From: Camelus bactrianus
Taxonomy: Eukaryota; Chordata; Mammalia; Artiodactyla; Camelidae
Length of the DNA: 64,000 nucleotides
Assembly (NCBI RefSeq): GCF_048773025.1
Contig: NC_133541.1
Coordinates: forward strand, 155,650,201 to 155,714,200
Reading direction: 5' to 3'
The notes under the pieces were generated by a model. The model was given only the letters and a program-made list of their open reading frames with translations. It searched no databases and was not told where the DNA came from. Below, piece after piece: positions 35,386-46,322 of this stretch (position 1 is the stretch's first letter; each line of letters opens with the position of its first letter). A program made the position numbers and the translations under genes.

Positions 35386-35959
35386 GGCCTGCAACATGAG
35401 CATCCCTGACTACGTGCAGTGTGCTGAGGACTATGAGACTCTTCCCGTGGTGGTCAAACCAGTGGGGATCATCTCAGAGGAGAATTTCTTTTGCATCTAT
35501 AAGCGAATCTCCTTGGTGAGCCAGATCAGCCCGTGCAGCTCCCAGGGCGCATTCTGTACGCACTACAGGCAACACTATGCGCCCAAGAATAGATGGAGCG
35601 TCTTCCAGACACACCGCATGGTTGTGGGCCTTGTCACCATTACCGACTGCCTCTCGGCCAAGGCTTTCGAGAAGCTCCACGTGCAGAGGAGCTGTATGGC
35701 ACCACGCTTAATGAGTCTCAGCTCTTTGTCTTTGTGCTGCATAGGGAGGTAAGCCAAGCAGCTGCGCACCGACGTGGCCTTCAATCTACGAGGACTGCAG
35801 GGTGGTGGAGAAGAGGATCGAGGACTTCACTGAGTCACTCTTCATCTTGCTCAAGTCTAAGTGGCTGGATGGGGCCACTGACAAGTCTGGGGACAAGGTC
35901 CCACTCCTCTTCATGCCGTTTGAGAAGGAGGACTTCATGGGACTGGACACAGACAGCAG
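35386..35959 (+). pseudogene. TRAPPC9: TRAPPC9 pseudogene, exon 2 (unit 2), start codon present
   Basis: Acceptor CTCTCGGCAG ends at 35385; ATG at 35396; donor CAG/GTAAGT from 35960. The reading starts [20 protein letters not shown], and 32 of the first 40 residues equal human TRAPPC9 as I remember it. Two in-frame losses follow (one residue near 35588; the DWPQT segment reduced to one residue near 35663). A 1-base loss near 35687 shifts the frame. The shifted frame reads [18 protein letters not shown], and further small shifts near 35755-35790 return to YEDC, then [20 protein letters not shown] and [20 protein letters not shown], ending GLDTDS. The original frame stays open for only 118 codons. 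The functional gene makes the N-terminal part of a TRAPPII scaffold subunit acting in Golgi and endosomal Rab activation; this copy cannot. Confidence 0.97.
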
Positions 35960-36194
35960 GTAAGTTTACCTGGTGGCCAGTCCACCCTGGCTGTGTGCCG
36001 GGTTTCTTCTCTCCATCCAGAAAGGGATCAGCATGGAATAGGACTGTCTTGTATCCAAGGAGGGAGGGAGGTGCAGCCCGCCGGTTTACAGACATTTAAA
36101 AGTGAATCCACCTTTGTTTCAGAGAGATCCTTTTAGTGATAGTGTTAGAGCACTTACTCCTGCTTTTCAGCCAGGACCCTGGTGGGACCCCTGG

Positions 36195-36525
36195 AGTTGC
36201 TGTTCAATAGAGTAGCCACAGCCACTGATGCTAGGAGCACTGGGGAGGAGGCTGGTCTGAGCTGAGATGTGCTGTAGTTAAAATGCACATGAGATGCTGA
36301 GGCTTGTCTACTAAAAGCATATATACTATCTTGTTATTTCCTCTATTGATTACATGTCAAAATGATAGTATTTTACATACAGTAGATTATGTAAGATATG
36401 TTCTTAAAATCAGTTTCTAGTACTTGTTTTTTGTTTGTTGGTTTGTTTCTTTGTTTACCGTTTTAAATGTGGCAACTGGGAAACTTTCTTTACATGGTTC
36501 TCATTTCATTTATGTTGGGCAGCGT
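36195..36525. mobile_element. hAT/Charlie-like non-autonomous DNA transposon
   Basis: Starts with TGTTCAATAGAGTAGCCACA and ends with a degenerate inverted counterpart (AATGTGGCAACTGG ... TTATGTTGGGCAGCG). Between lie AAAATGCACATGAGATGCTG and TTGATTACATGTCAAAATGA, as in the MER5/Charlie-related repeats. It lies about 240 bases after the exon 2 donor. Confidence 0.6.
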
Positions 36526-39500
36526 TTCCTGGGACAGTCTCATCCCTTTGCTTATAGATGAAATGCTGAATCCCGAGAGGCAGAACGAGGTGCTGGTTGA
36601 GCTGGCTTGGAGCCAGTGTCTCCTGCCTCACAGGCTCAGCACCTGTTCGGCTCAGGCCCTCTCTTCCTGCCCGACAGGCAGCATGCCATGTTAGGACATC
36701 AGAAACACCGCAAGGGACCTCCAAATGAACTCCTTAGGCAGGGAAAGGCGTATCACGGCGTATGGGAAAGAGCAGAGAAATGTTCATCCTCACTTTTTCC
36801 CTGTGATTAAGTCAACGGCCCCACTTTGCCTCGGAATTACAGACGAGCTCTTCTGGGCTGCCTAACCCCCAACTTCTGCTCTGTTTCCCCGTGTATCTAT
36901 TGTGCTGTCCCTCGGGCAGAAGAGGGTGAGATGTCTTTGCCGGGAGGTGGTCCCCCTTTGCTGGGGAGAGTGAGGGAATCTGTGTACCCCCGGCCTAAGG
37001 CCTCGGCCCTTGAGTCTGGAGAGGGCTCATGGCGGTCCCACAGGTGATGGTCGGACGACCTGGCACGTGCTGCCGTGCCCGCTGTGGAGACGGTGCTCTG
37101 TGATTCTTGAACTTAACTAAGATCAGATTCTACTTTCTGGTTGTTGGTAAGTTGGAGGAGAAGATGCCAGAGAATTGATAAAAAGAATATCCAGATCAGC
37201 CTTGTGAGTGATAGGCAAGAGGACCCGAGTCCCACCTGCGTGAGGTGCCTAGCGGGCTCTGGATGAATTTCCTGTTCCTCCGGGACATGCTTAAGGAAGG
37301 GGCAAGGCATGTCGTGGCCATGATCTGTTCTTGTCCTCACAGGGCCCTGTGATCTACATGCCCGTGCTCCCCATCTGCTCCTTGGAGATGAGGTGTCAGG
37401 TTTAGGAGCCTGGGCACTGCTGAGCGCACAGCTGCCAGCACCTTGCTACACCGAGGCTGGCTCCTTTCACCTCACATGTCACCTCCTGCTGTTCCCCCAG
37501 GCGTCAGTCAAGGTAGGTGCATCGGTGCAATGTAAGCAGGGACCATGTTCTCCCCCTGGACAGACTGGTGGGTGAGCAGTGGAAGCCTGGAGCCCTGCCC
37601 CAGCCCCCAGGCCAGTGCCTCCTCTTCTCTCAGGAGGCACTGGTGACATTTTTGCTCAGCAACTGCTTGGCTCTGGGTCTGCGGACCCACCAGAAAATTC
37701 CTGCTTGTTTTTTCATTTTGAAGTCTGCCCTTGGGATTTGGAGGAGTAACTGTATATGTGCTTAGCCCATAGTGGTTGACACAGTCACCATTGTTTACCC
37801 AGAACCTCGTGTACCAGGCATGGCTCCCGACATCAAAATATAGCAGCGCATTAAACCTCCCTCCTGGTGCGTCTGTCTGTTTTGGTACCGTAAGGTTTCA
37901 GCCAGCATTTTAACGTCAGTGAGATAACGCGGCCTGTGAGCTAGGGTCAAGCACGTTCTCCTCCAGTAACTTTTACTCCATTGTTGCTTTTACTATTCCG
38001 CAGACATTAATTTTTTAAACAATGCTTTGGTGCAGGAACAGAGCCTAATTCTCTCCTGCTACTCTTGGTGGAAGTGCGTAAAATTGTCCAGCCTGAAATG
38101 TGACCACAATTTGTAGCTTAAGACCTGTATAGACCCATGTATGTGGAGTTTTGTTTAGGGGCGTTGACCACGTTGGGGTCCCCCGGCAGCGCCGCTCCCC
38201 TCAGGCCCCTGCTCTCCCTGGAGCAGGAGGTGAGGGTGGGTCTCACCATCCCCGCGTCCCTGGCCTCACACACTCACGTAAATTCTTGTACGTGCTGTCA
38301 AAGTCATTTTTGTTCTTGTGTGTTTCTAATTTTCTCTTGTTCCTCTTTTCCTTTTTCTTTATTCCTTTTTCTCTTGTACTGCCCTGTGAGCATGTTGTTG
38401 CGTCTGAAAATGTGGGCTGTGCACACCCTGCATTGGAAATTGCTAGATCGCCCTCCGTGCTGTCTCCATCGCTTTAAAAAGCAAAAACTTAACAGCTGCC
38501 TTAATCCAGGTATTATCCTTGTCATCTTTTTATTTTCTAATTTTTTTTAGCACATCACCCACTGGTGTTTGTTACCTCTTAAAATCCTTGCTTTAAGGAA
38601 CCAGTTTGGTCCTCCTTATATTTGGTGACAAATGCGCCCTTATTAAATTTGTTTGATTGTTTTGAAGAAGTGAGATGCGAATTCATTTAGGCGGCTGCTG
38701 AGGGATGTTTTTCATGGAGTATTTAAACTTGTAAAGTCAAATTCTGCAGCATCTTGCTACATTCCTTCTTTTACACAAACGTGCTTGGCACTCGGTTCCT
38801 GGCTGTCGCTGTGTGACGCGCGTGACGGCGCTGCCTGGCCGGCGGTCACTGGTGAGGAAGTGGCAGGCTCGGGGGTGAGCAGCTGTTGGAGGAAGCAGTC
38901 ACCGTTTTGTTATTTAATTTTTTTTTTTTTTTGCATTTTACTTCCCGTGCCATTTACTTTACTTTGCCTTCACAAAGAGGCAGAAGTTGGTCTAAAATCC
39001 ATGCCACTCTTTTGTTCCCTTTATGAGGCTGGTTTATCTGAGTATCAGGACACATGTCCTTCTCCTAAGTAGCTGGCTCACCTGGATCTGGTGGACATAG
39101 GGACTGCTAAAGGGGACCGTAGCTTCCACCCTGCTCCAGCCAGTGGGCATTCAGAGCCGTGTCTGTGGTTTGCCTCAGCAGCCGTGCAGGCCTCCCTGCA
39201 CCGGCCTTTACTTTTAACCCATGTTGGCAGTAAATAGCTGACTCCGTGTCTGTTGCAGCTGACGTCCACCTCTGTCGGCCTTGTCGTTAGTTTGCGGTAG
39301 TGAGTTTCCAACACCCCAGTCAATTGTGAAGGAAGATGCTTTGGCCGACCTAGGACCTTGGATTCTCACCCCCACCATGGTTCATCTCACCCGGTGAAAT
39401 TGTTTGGCCACCACCATCATGCTGACCATGAGGCCTTGTTTCTCCTTTCATGCACTGGTCCAAATGTGGACACTTCATTTTTCACTGAATTTGTCTCGCT

Positions 39501-39935
39501 TCAGACAGGAGAGAATATCTGAAGGAGTCCATCACATTGTGGGTGGGGAACAGATCAGAAGTAAATGTTGCAAGTAGAAGGATTCTAGTCTGTCCGGGTT
39601 GGCAAATGCAGGCTGGGATCTGTGATGGCCGGGCTATGCCCTGGACACAGGCCTTTCCCGTGGCTCCCGAGAGCCCAGGAGTCGGAGTGAGAACAGCCTG
39701 GCCTGGGTTCCTCCATCCTCGTCTGCTTACTGACAACTGTGTCTGCTAATTAGGAGCTCCCCCAAACCTCAGGCCCTTCAAATCTCAGACCACGGGAGAA
39801 CCTTGAGTCCCTTCTCCTGGGCCTCCTTTGTGAGAATACAGTGCCTTCTGAGGTGACCAGTGGCAGGAGATGCCTCCCCCTCCAGGGAGCACCCTTTGGA
39901 GGACTGTGACTCAGTGCACCATGCTGTGAGCTTGT
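36526..39935. other. Exon 2-3 intron, no gene
   Basis: No exon or intact element recognised. GC-richer than average in 36800-37700 but without CpG clustering. A poly-T run lies at about 38919-38932. Confidence 0.45.
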
Positions 39936-39939
39936 GGGG

Positions 39940-40350
39940 TTCCGGCCGTGGTCCCTGCAGAACCAGACTTGAGATGGGCTTAGTGACGGATATAACAGGA
40001 CTGATTCCAGGGCAGGGCTTGGGGGAGGGAACAGTGGAAATTGAATGTGACCTCAATCACATAGGTGGGTGCTGGGGCTGTTACTAAAATGGGGTGTCTG
40101 GGAGGTACCTGCCAGGAATCGAATTCCAGAGTAAATGGCAGACATGAGGCATATTTAAGATGCCATTTGTCATGCAAGTTAGGACTTCAAAGAGGCAATC
40201 GGGTCTATGGCCCTGGGGCTCAGGTGAAGGAGCCAGACTAGAGATACACGTTGGGAGTCGTCATTTTTAGCTGGTGTTCACAGACGCGCATGTGAATTAG
40301 ATCATCTTGAGAGCTGCAGACTGAGGCTGAGGGGGGCAGGGCTGTGCCTG
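39940..40350. repeat. Unnamed ancient repeat piece
   Basis: GAGATACACGTTGGGAGTCG and AGATCATCTTGAGAGCTG follow the 'ttgggagtcatcagcatata' text of the same old family seen at 25.4-26.2 kb. Decayed. Confidence 0.45.
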
Positions 40351-42205
40351 TGTTGGAGGAAAGCCCAGACCATGCAGCATTCGTGTGTCAGTCTGCGGTG
40401 TTTGGGATTTTCAGACTAATGCCATTTATCCTTAAGGGGCCGGGGGTTGGGCAGGGCCAGCCTGGAAGAAATCTGAAAGGAGGGTCGTGGCCACGTGTGT
40501 GTCTTGGGAAGATGCAGATTCTGCAGGGTCCTGGAGGTTAGACTTCTAAGAAGCTGGAGTTGGAGTGGGGAGAAATTAGTCACACTCACCTGTGAGGGAG
40601 GGAGGGCGTCCTTGGGAGTCGCCACACTACTGGACTTGCTTTCCAATGAACAGAAGGCAATCAGAGGATCTGAGGTGAGAATAGATGGGCACTGGGAGGG
40701 GAGCCAACCTGGAGAATGGTGCGTGCAAAGTTCTGGAATAGTCTCCCTGAAAATTTGAGTTAAAAATACCCAGACTCTTAAGAACATTGATAGTGACTGG
40801 GGAGGAGGCAGTTGTTTTTCTGGCCTCCTAAGGGTAATGCATGTATTCAGGGATACACAGAAGATTCGGGCAGTCCTTTCCCGGGGTTTGATCCTTACCA
40901 GGGGGAACAGTGCAAGTTTAAAGGGGGAGAAGGGCAGCGGAGGGAAGCTAATCAGTCCCCGTGTCAGGTACCAGTCGGCAGCCCTACTTGCGTGTTGCAT
41001 TCTCATCCATGCCTCCCAGGTGGGCGATGGCAGCTCCCTTTTGCGGATTGGGAAGCCTTCTCAGAGGGGTTAAGGAATTGGTCCGTTTAGCGGCTAGTCA
41101 ATGCTGTAGCAGGATTCAAGCAGGGCCTTGTCAGACTTCAAGGGCATGTTCTCTCTACTAATTCCGGTACCTCTCTGTTGACCTGGATTGGTGAATTGGG
41201 TCAGTTTTGGAGCCTTTCACAAAAAATACGATTTAAGTGTCTCAGGACAGTTTCACAAAGCTCAGTGTTCTTTGATGGTTCAGAAGCACCGCAGTGCTTT
41301 TCGCCCCACAGAGGTAAGGTCTTACTCCTTGCCGATGACGTGGTTGCAAATGACGTACAGGTGCAAAACCAGACTCAGCAGCTTCAGAAGGGAAACTCTC
41401 CAGTTCTCCCTTGATCGGCTTTCTTCCACGGGATGTAACTGCTGCAGCATAGGCCTGAGCTTTCCATATGGAGTGAGGGTTTGATAACCAATGTTAGCAT
41501 AAAGCGGTCAGATGAAGAAAATCGACGTTGACAATTTATTTTTGGGTTACATTAGTGAAGATATTCTATCAGTTAATGACCCATATATCGAATGAAATTG
41601 AGTACAGAACATTGCAATTCTTACTTTCTATTTAGAGTTCTCTTACAGAGTAAGGTTGCCTGCTTTGGAACGTCAGCTCCACCACCACGGCACCTATCAG
41701 TGTTTTGGTGTGATTGCATTTACGCAGTGAATGTAATCTGGGCTTCCTCAGCCCCAAACACTCCAGTGCAGAATCACGGGCTGTAGCCATCTCTTAGTCA
41801 AGCAAATACTTCTAAAATTATATGATGCCAGAAAAGAAAGAAGAGGGAGAGAGAGATTGCCTTTATCAAAGTTCCTTTCTATTCTAACTGCAAACTGTTG
41901 TTGAACAGCTCTGGTTTCCTTTGGATATGAATATATACATTTCTTTGCATGTAACCCGGGTTTTGGACTAGAACACCAAGCTCTTGCTGTCCACAAGCCA
42001 CAAAAATAGTAGCCAAATTGCACAGGTGTGAAATAGTTTATACTTTTTTCTGAGAAAGAATCCTTGAATTTGGGACTTGGGCTGTGATTTTTGCTTTTTG
42101 CTTCCCCCACCCCTCTTGTAATCTCTCACTCCTTCCCACGTGGCCCCCAAGAGTTCGTGGTTTCAAAGGAGTGGGCAAACACCCAGTTGGTCACCATGTA
42201 CTGTT
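40351..42205. other. Exon 2-3 intron continued, no gene
   Basis: A minus-strand MIR at about 40985-41165 (TTTTGCGGATTGGGAAGCCT). A 196-codon minus-strand open frame (40416-41006) shows no domain. Otherwise unrecognised. Confidence 0.45.
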
Positions 42206-42209
42206 GCTA

Positions 42210-43015
42210 TAGATGGAGCCCTGCCAAGACCTAAAGGACATTATCAGAGAGGACTTCCTGGAAGAAATGGGCTCTACATTCAATCGTGAGGACAGAGTAA
42301 GTGTCAGCCAGGAGAAGGAGTCAAGAGTGTGGCTCAGGTGGCAGGTGCAGCCCGGGCAGAGGCCTGGAGGTTGTGGGGTGAGGACCTGGGGAGAGTGTCC
42401 TGTGTGGTCCAGGGTGGAGTGTTCCCCTGCTTGGGAGGACCCTGGAGAGAGCCTGGGGTGAAGGGCTTTGGAAGACGTTGGGTTTTATTTGAATAGACAC
42501 TGGAGGCAGTGAAGGGTGTCAGCAGGAAGTGACCCTCAGGAAATGTACTTCTGGTTTTGCTTCTCATAATATTCTACAGACAGAAGGGTCGGGACGTTCG
42601 AGAGCAGGTCTGTCTGCCCTTTGAGACCCACCCCGTCATTCATTTATTCATAACACGCGCACTTCTGTGTGTCTAGGGGAGAGTGGGTGGACCCTCATTA
42701 TTAAGCAAGATGTATTTGCTTCTTGTGAGCTTAGCAGTGTCAGAAGTTGACTTAGCCTAGAATGTTCTAGGAATAGAGGAACAAGTTGCGGAGGTTGGAG
42801 GGAGGGAAGTCTTGGGAAACAATCAAAATGAGCCTGGAGGTAAGTGGGAAGTAGGAGCAGGACAGGGGGTCCCTGAGGTCACTGGGGACCTGGGAACTGG
42901 GGTGAGGCTGGGTGAGCAGTGTCGGGGGTGGGGCTAGAATTCCACCAGGGAGCCTTTGAAGGGTTTGAAGTGGGGTGATGTAATCAACTTTGTGATTTGG
43001 GAAGGCTGCCGTTGC
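42210..43015. repeat. Unnamed ancient repeat pieces
   Basis: GAGGACTTCCTGGAAGAAAT, GGCAGAGGCCTGGAGGTTGT, GGCTTTGGAAGACGTTGGGT and, further on, GAAGGGTTTGAAGTGGGGTG match successive parts of the same old family, probably two fragments. The open frame starting MEPCQDLKDIIREDF is repeat-derived. Confidence 0.5.
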
Positions 43016-43018
43016 TCT

Positions 43019-43038
43019 GTGTGTGTGTGTGTGTGTGT
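43019..43038 (+). repeat. (GT)10 microsatellite
   Basis: Ten uninterrupted GT units next to the ancient repeat piece. Confidence 0.95.
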
Positions 43039-44162
43039 AGCGGGGAAGAGGTGGAGGGTGCCACCAACTGGGGGGGCCACTAAAACACCATTCACAGGCT
43101 GGGAGAGGGGCGTCAGGGCTGCTTGGGGACGGCTGGGGCAGTGTGGATGCCGGATTTCCTTATGGGGAGGGCTTGTTATCGGGGTCGCCCGAGAGGCGAC
43201 TTTTGGCTGGAAGAAAAGAGATGGAGGCTGCCAGGTGGACTTTCCTCTTCTCTCCTTCCCTGCCTTGTGTTATGATCTTAGCTCAGCCAACTTTTGGAAC
43301 AGAAGAGCTAAGTTCCAGGGTAGCCCAGGACTTTGTTGAGCTGGTTCGAGTGAGATCTGATAGGATTTAGATTTCTGTTCAGATCTGCATGTTCACTTAT
43401 ATAGAAACCTCCCGTCATTTCGATTTCCATGGGGTATTTATTCTTGATAAAGATTGCTTTCTTGGTGAGAGGAAATTTAATACAGCTGTTGTCTTTCTCA
43501 AAAAAAATCATATCTTTAAAGAAATTTAATATTCCAAAGAATAGCAAAATTTAAAAATGATAAAGTAAGGCTTTGGTGTAGTTTCTTTGGTTTCTGAGCT
43601 AATGTGGAGTTAGAGACTTTGCATTACTTAATAGCACATCCTAAGTGAGCTGTTAGTGAGCACCCCAGGCCCCACCTCTCAAAACACCATTAAAGTTTGC
43701 TCTGAAATAGTGAGGTCATAAAGGTCTTGTTTGCAGAATTCAGTTTGTTTATATTATGCAGCATAGCTCCATGTATAAAATAATAATAGGTTCAAAATTA
43801 AGAAAGTGCAAGATAATTGTTTTTTTAAAGCTGAAACATAAACTTTCTTGTGCTAATGTTGCAACTGGAAATTTTGAAAAGAAAAATCCTACTGTAATAT
43901 CATCTACGTGGAATACATATATGACTTCCACATTTGAAAAGTAACGGCGCAGTGGTTTTAGAAGTCAGGAGCATTCCAACTCAGATACTGGCATTGATGG
44001 TTGCTGGTTTTCAATGGAAGAGCCTAAATTTTTCTTCTTAGCATTTTTTTTTTCTTTGTATTGAGAGGGCTGAGTAGTGCTTTGCCAGCATGAGTTTGGG
44101 GCAATTTGAGGGCAGATGTCGTGTAGCAGCAGTGAGATATTTCCATGCGTTTAATTTTCCGG
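43039..44162. other. Intron before exon 3, no gene
   Basis: No recognised element; AT-rich from 43400 on. It ends in a pyrimidine-rich run leading to the exon 3 remnant. Confidence 0.45.
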
Positions 44163-44283
44163 ACATCACCAGGGCACATGTGGGGTTTGTGCATGCAGGC
44201 TGGGATGCTGCAGGACTCCCTAATCCATCACCGTTATGTCCTGGAGCTGCTCCGGTTAGTGAATAATTTTCTGTGCCTTGGAG
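44163..44283 (+). pseudogene. TRAPPC9: TRAPPC9 pseudogene, exon 3 remnant (unit 2)
   Basis: The 3' two thirds read [20 protein letters not shown] then LVNNFLCLG and end GGAG/GTAAAG. From memory human TRAPPC9 reads [20 protein letters not shown] then SVNDFLWLG. The 5' part keeps ACATCAC (the HY of HYKK) and CACATGTGGGG but has lost about 25 bases in between: 121 bases against about 146 expected. The acceptor reads TTTTCCGG rather than ...AG, so it would not be used. It lies 8.2 kb after exon 2 and 10.1 kb before the exon 4 remnant, in correct order and strand. Confidence 0.88.
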
Positions 44284-46220
44284 GTAAAGTGGTCTGATGC
44301 AAATGATCAGATATATAGTTAAAGTGCTATTACTTGAAATAAGAGAAACCTAGAAATATGGCTCTAACAATACAGGATGAGGGAGGAGAATTGGCTGAGC
44401 TGCGTGCAGTGGGGAGTCTTCTCAGGTGACTCCCACGCCGTGATTCCTGCCAAAATCCGTCCCAGCCCTGCACGGTTGTCCTGCCGAAGCAAGCATGCAC
44501 TTTGCTCAGAAACGCACTGAATTTCCTTGCGCCTCTGTTTGTTGGCTTTTTTTGAAAGCACATCTTGCCCTTTCCTTAAATGCCATCCCTGCAAGTCGCG
44601 TCATACACTCATCCTTCTGGACCTCGTCCATACATAGCTGCTGAATGGATGAACAGAATGTAGAATCTCCATTTAGTGAAACATTATTCAGACGTAAGAG
44701 TGAATAAAAAAAAAAAGAGGAAAATGAAAAAGGCCACCTCTTCTGGGAAGTCCACTCTGACTGCTCAACCTGCCCTTTTCTCTTTGAAACACAATCACTT
44801 ATGCTCCACTCTACTCTTTTTGATACTACTTACAACCCTCTAATAAACTTTAACGTTTTCAAAAAAAAAAAAGAGATGCTGATACCACTTCAACATGGAC
44901 GAGCCTTGACAAGATCATGTTAAGTGAAAGGAAGCAGACACACACGGCCACATATTGTTGACTTCAGTGATCTGAAATGCCCAGAATAGGCACATGCAGA
45001 GGCGGAGAGCAGGTGAAGTTTGCAAAGGGATAGGTGGAGGGGGGTTAGGGAGTGACTGCTAGTGACAGGGGGATTCTTTTGGGGTGATGAAGTTTTCTGG
45101 AAATAGATGGTGATGAGGGCTGCACAACCGTGAGTGTGCAGAAGACTGCTGAGCTCTGTCTCTGGGAGTGCCTGTGGTTGGGGGCGGCTTTATTTTCTTC
45201 TCACCCTGCACTCTGAAGAGTCATCTTGTGCAGTGGCCTTTCTACTAGTGTGAGTGGTGAGAATCAGAGACTTTGCAGAGTCTTGTTTCTTTTACCTCCC
45301 CTGCTGAGTGTAGGCAAAATAAATTTAAGCCTGAGAAAGTGCTCCATCTGCAGAAATGTATTTCAGTTTTGCATGATGTAAAAATCTTGAGAGCTTTTTA
45401 ATTGTTGAGGACAGTCTGTGGGGGGAAATAGCCCGTGAAGCCTTGGGGAGACCTGGAAAATCCGTGCTTCCCTCCCTGACACGGGTGGAGTATTCACCCC
45501 AGTTCAGGCAGTGAAGGGCCCAGACCCGTGATTGGAGTTGACAATCGTGAATATTTACGTGTATCCGCTGCTTCATCTTGGATATTAATTTCAAGCTGAG
45601 TCATTTGTGGCGGCAGCCTCATCCTACATCAGGAATTTATAGTATCTGCTCTTTGAGATGAAGACCTGACAGAGTTTATTATTTAACAGTCTCCCTTGAA
45701 TTGATATCTCAGATTCCTTTGTCAAAAGCAAAACAGCAGAAATACAGACGTCCTTTAATGCCAATATGACCTGGAAAGGGTTAAGTCTCTGTGCATCAGT
45801 GGCCTTATCTGCGGTTGGGGATGATGATAACAGTGTTTCCCTCAGAGGGGCTGGTGAGGGGAGAGTGAGGAGCACAAAGGGAGGACGTACAGGAGATGCT
45901 CATGAATGACTGAATTTAGTGCTCTCAGCCTGGTGAGGCCTCAGGGGCAGAGATGTCAGAACAGAGCATTCCTAGCCGGAGCTAGATCCGTGTTGGCAGC
46001 TTTTGTGATCAGTATCACAACTGTGGGTTATCAGGTAGTTTTAAGACTTGGTAATATGAATTCATGAATAATGTTAGAAGACTAGACATCTCAGATTCAG
46101 TTTACATAGTTCTCAAGATTTCCTCTGAGAAATGGATGGTTTTTTCCCCATCTTAAATCTGAGATGAGTCTCTAAAAAATTTCTGTATTCCTCCATCTTT
46201 TTGCTTTAATTCTCCATTTC
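44284..46220. other. Exon 3-4 intron, no gene
   Basis: Nothing recognised beyond A-rich runs at about 44706 and 44860 (possible SINE/LINE tails) and a weak MIR-like stretch at 45770-45890. Confidence 0.4.
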
Positions 46221-46221
46221 T

Positions 46222-46322
46222 TAAAAAAAAAAGTTTTTAAATTGAGTTAGTGGGGACTGAACTGAGGGCCTCATACATGCTAAGCACATACTCTCCCAAA
46301 TGAGGTATAATCTTCTCCCTGA
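46222..46322 (-). mobile_element. Camelid Vic-type SINE, diverged
   Basis: GAGTTAGTGGGGACTGAACT, CATACATGCTAAGCACATAC and TCTCCCTG: antisense Vic SINE with more changes than the others. Confidence 0.8.

Noticed and set aside
35396-35752. Intact short TRAPPC9 gene
   Set aside because: Homology continues past the stop in other frames, so the 118-codon frame is a truncated remnant.
40416-41006. 196-codon minus-strand open frame
   Set aside because: No recognisable domain, and intron-like surroundings.
42213-42461. Frame beginning MEPCQDLKDIIREDF
   Set aside because: Corresponds to an old interspersed repeat seen elsewhere in the window, not an exon.
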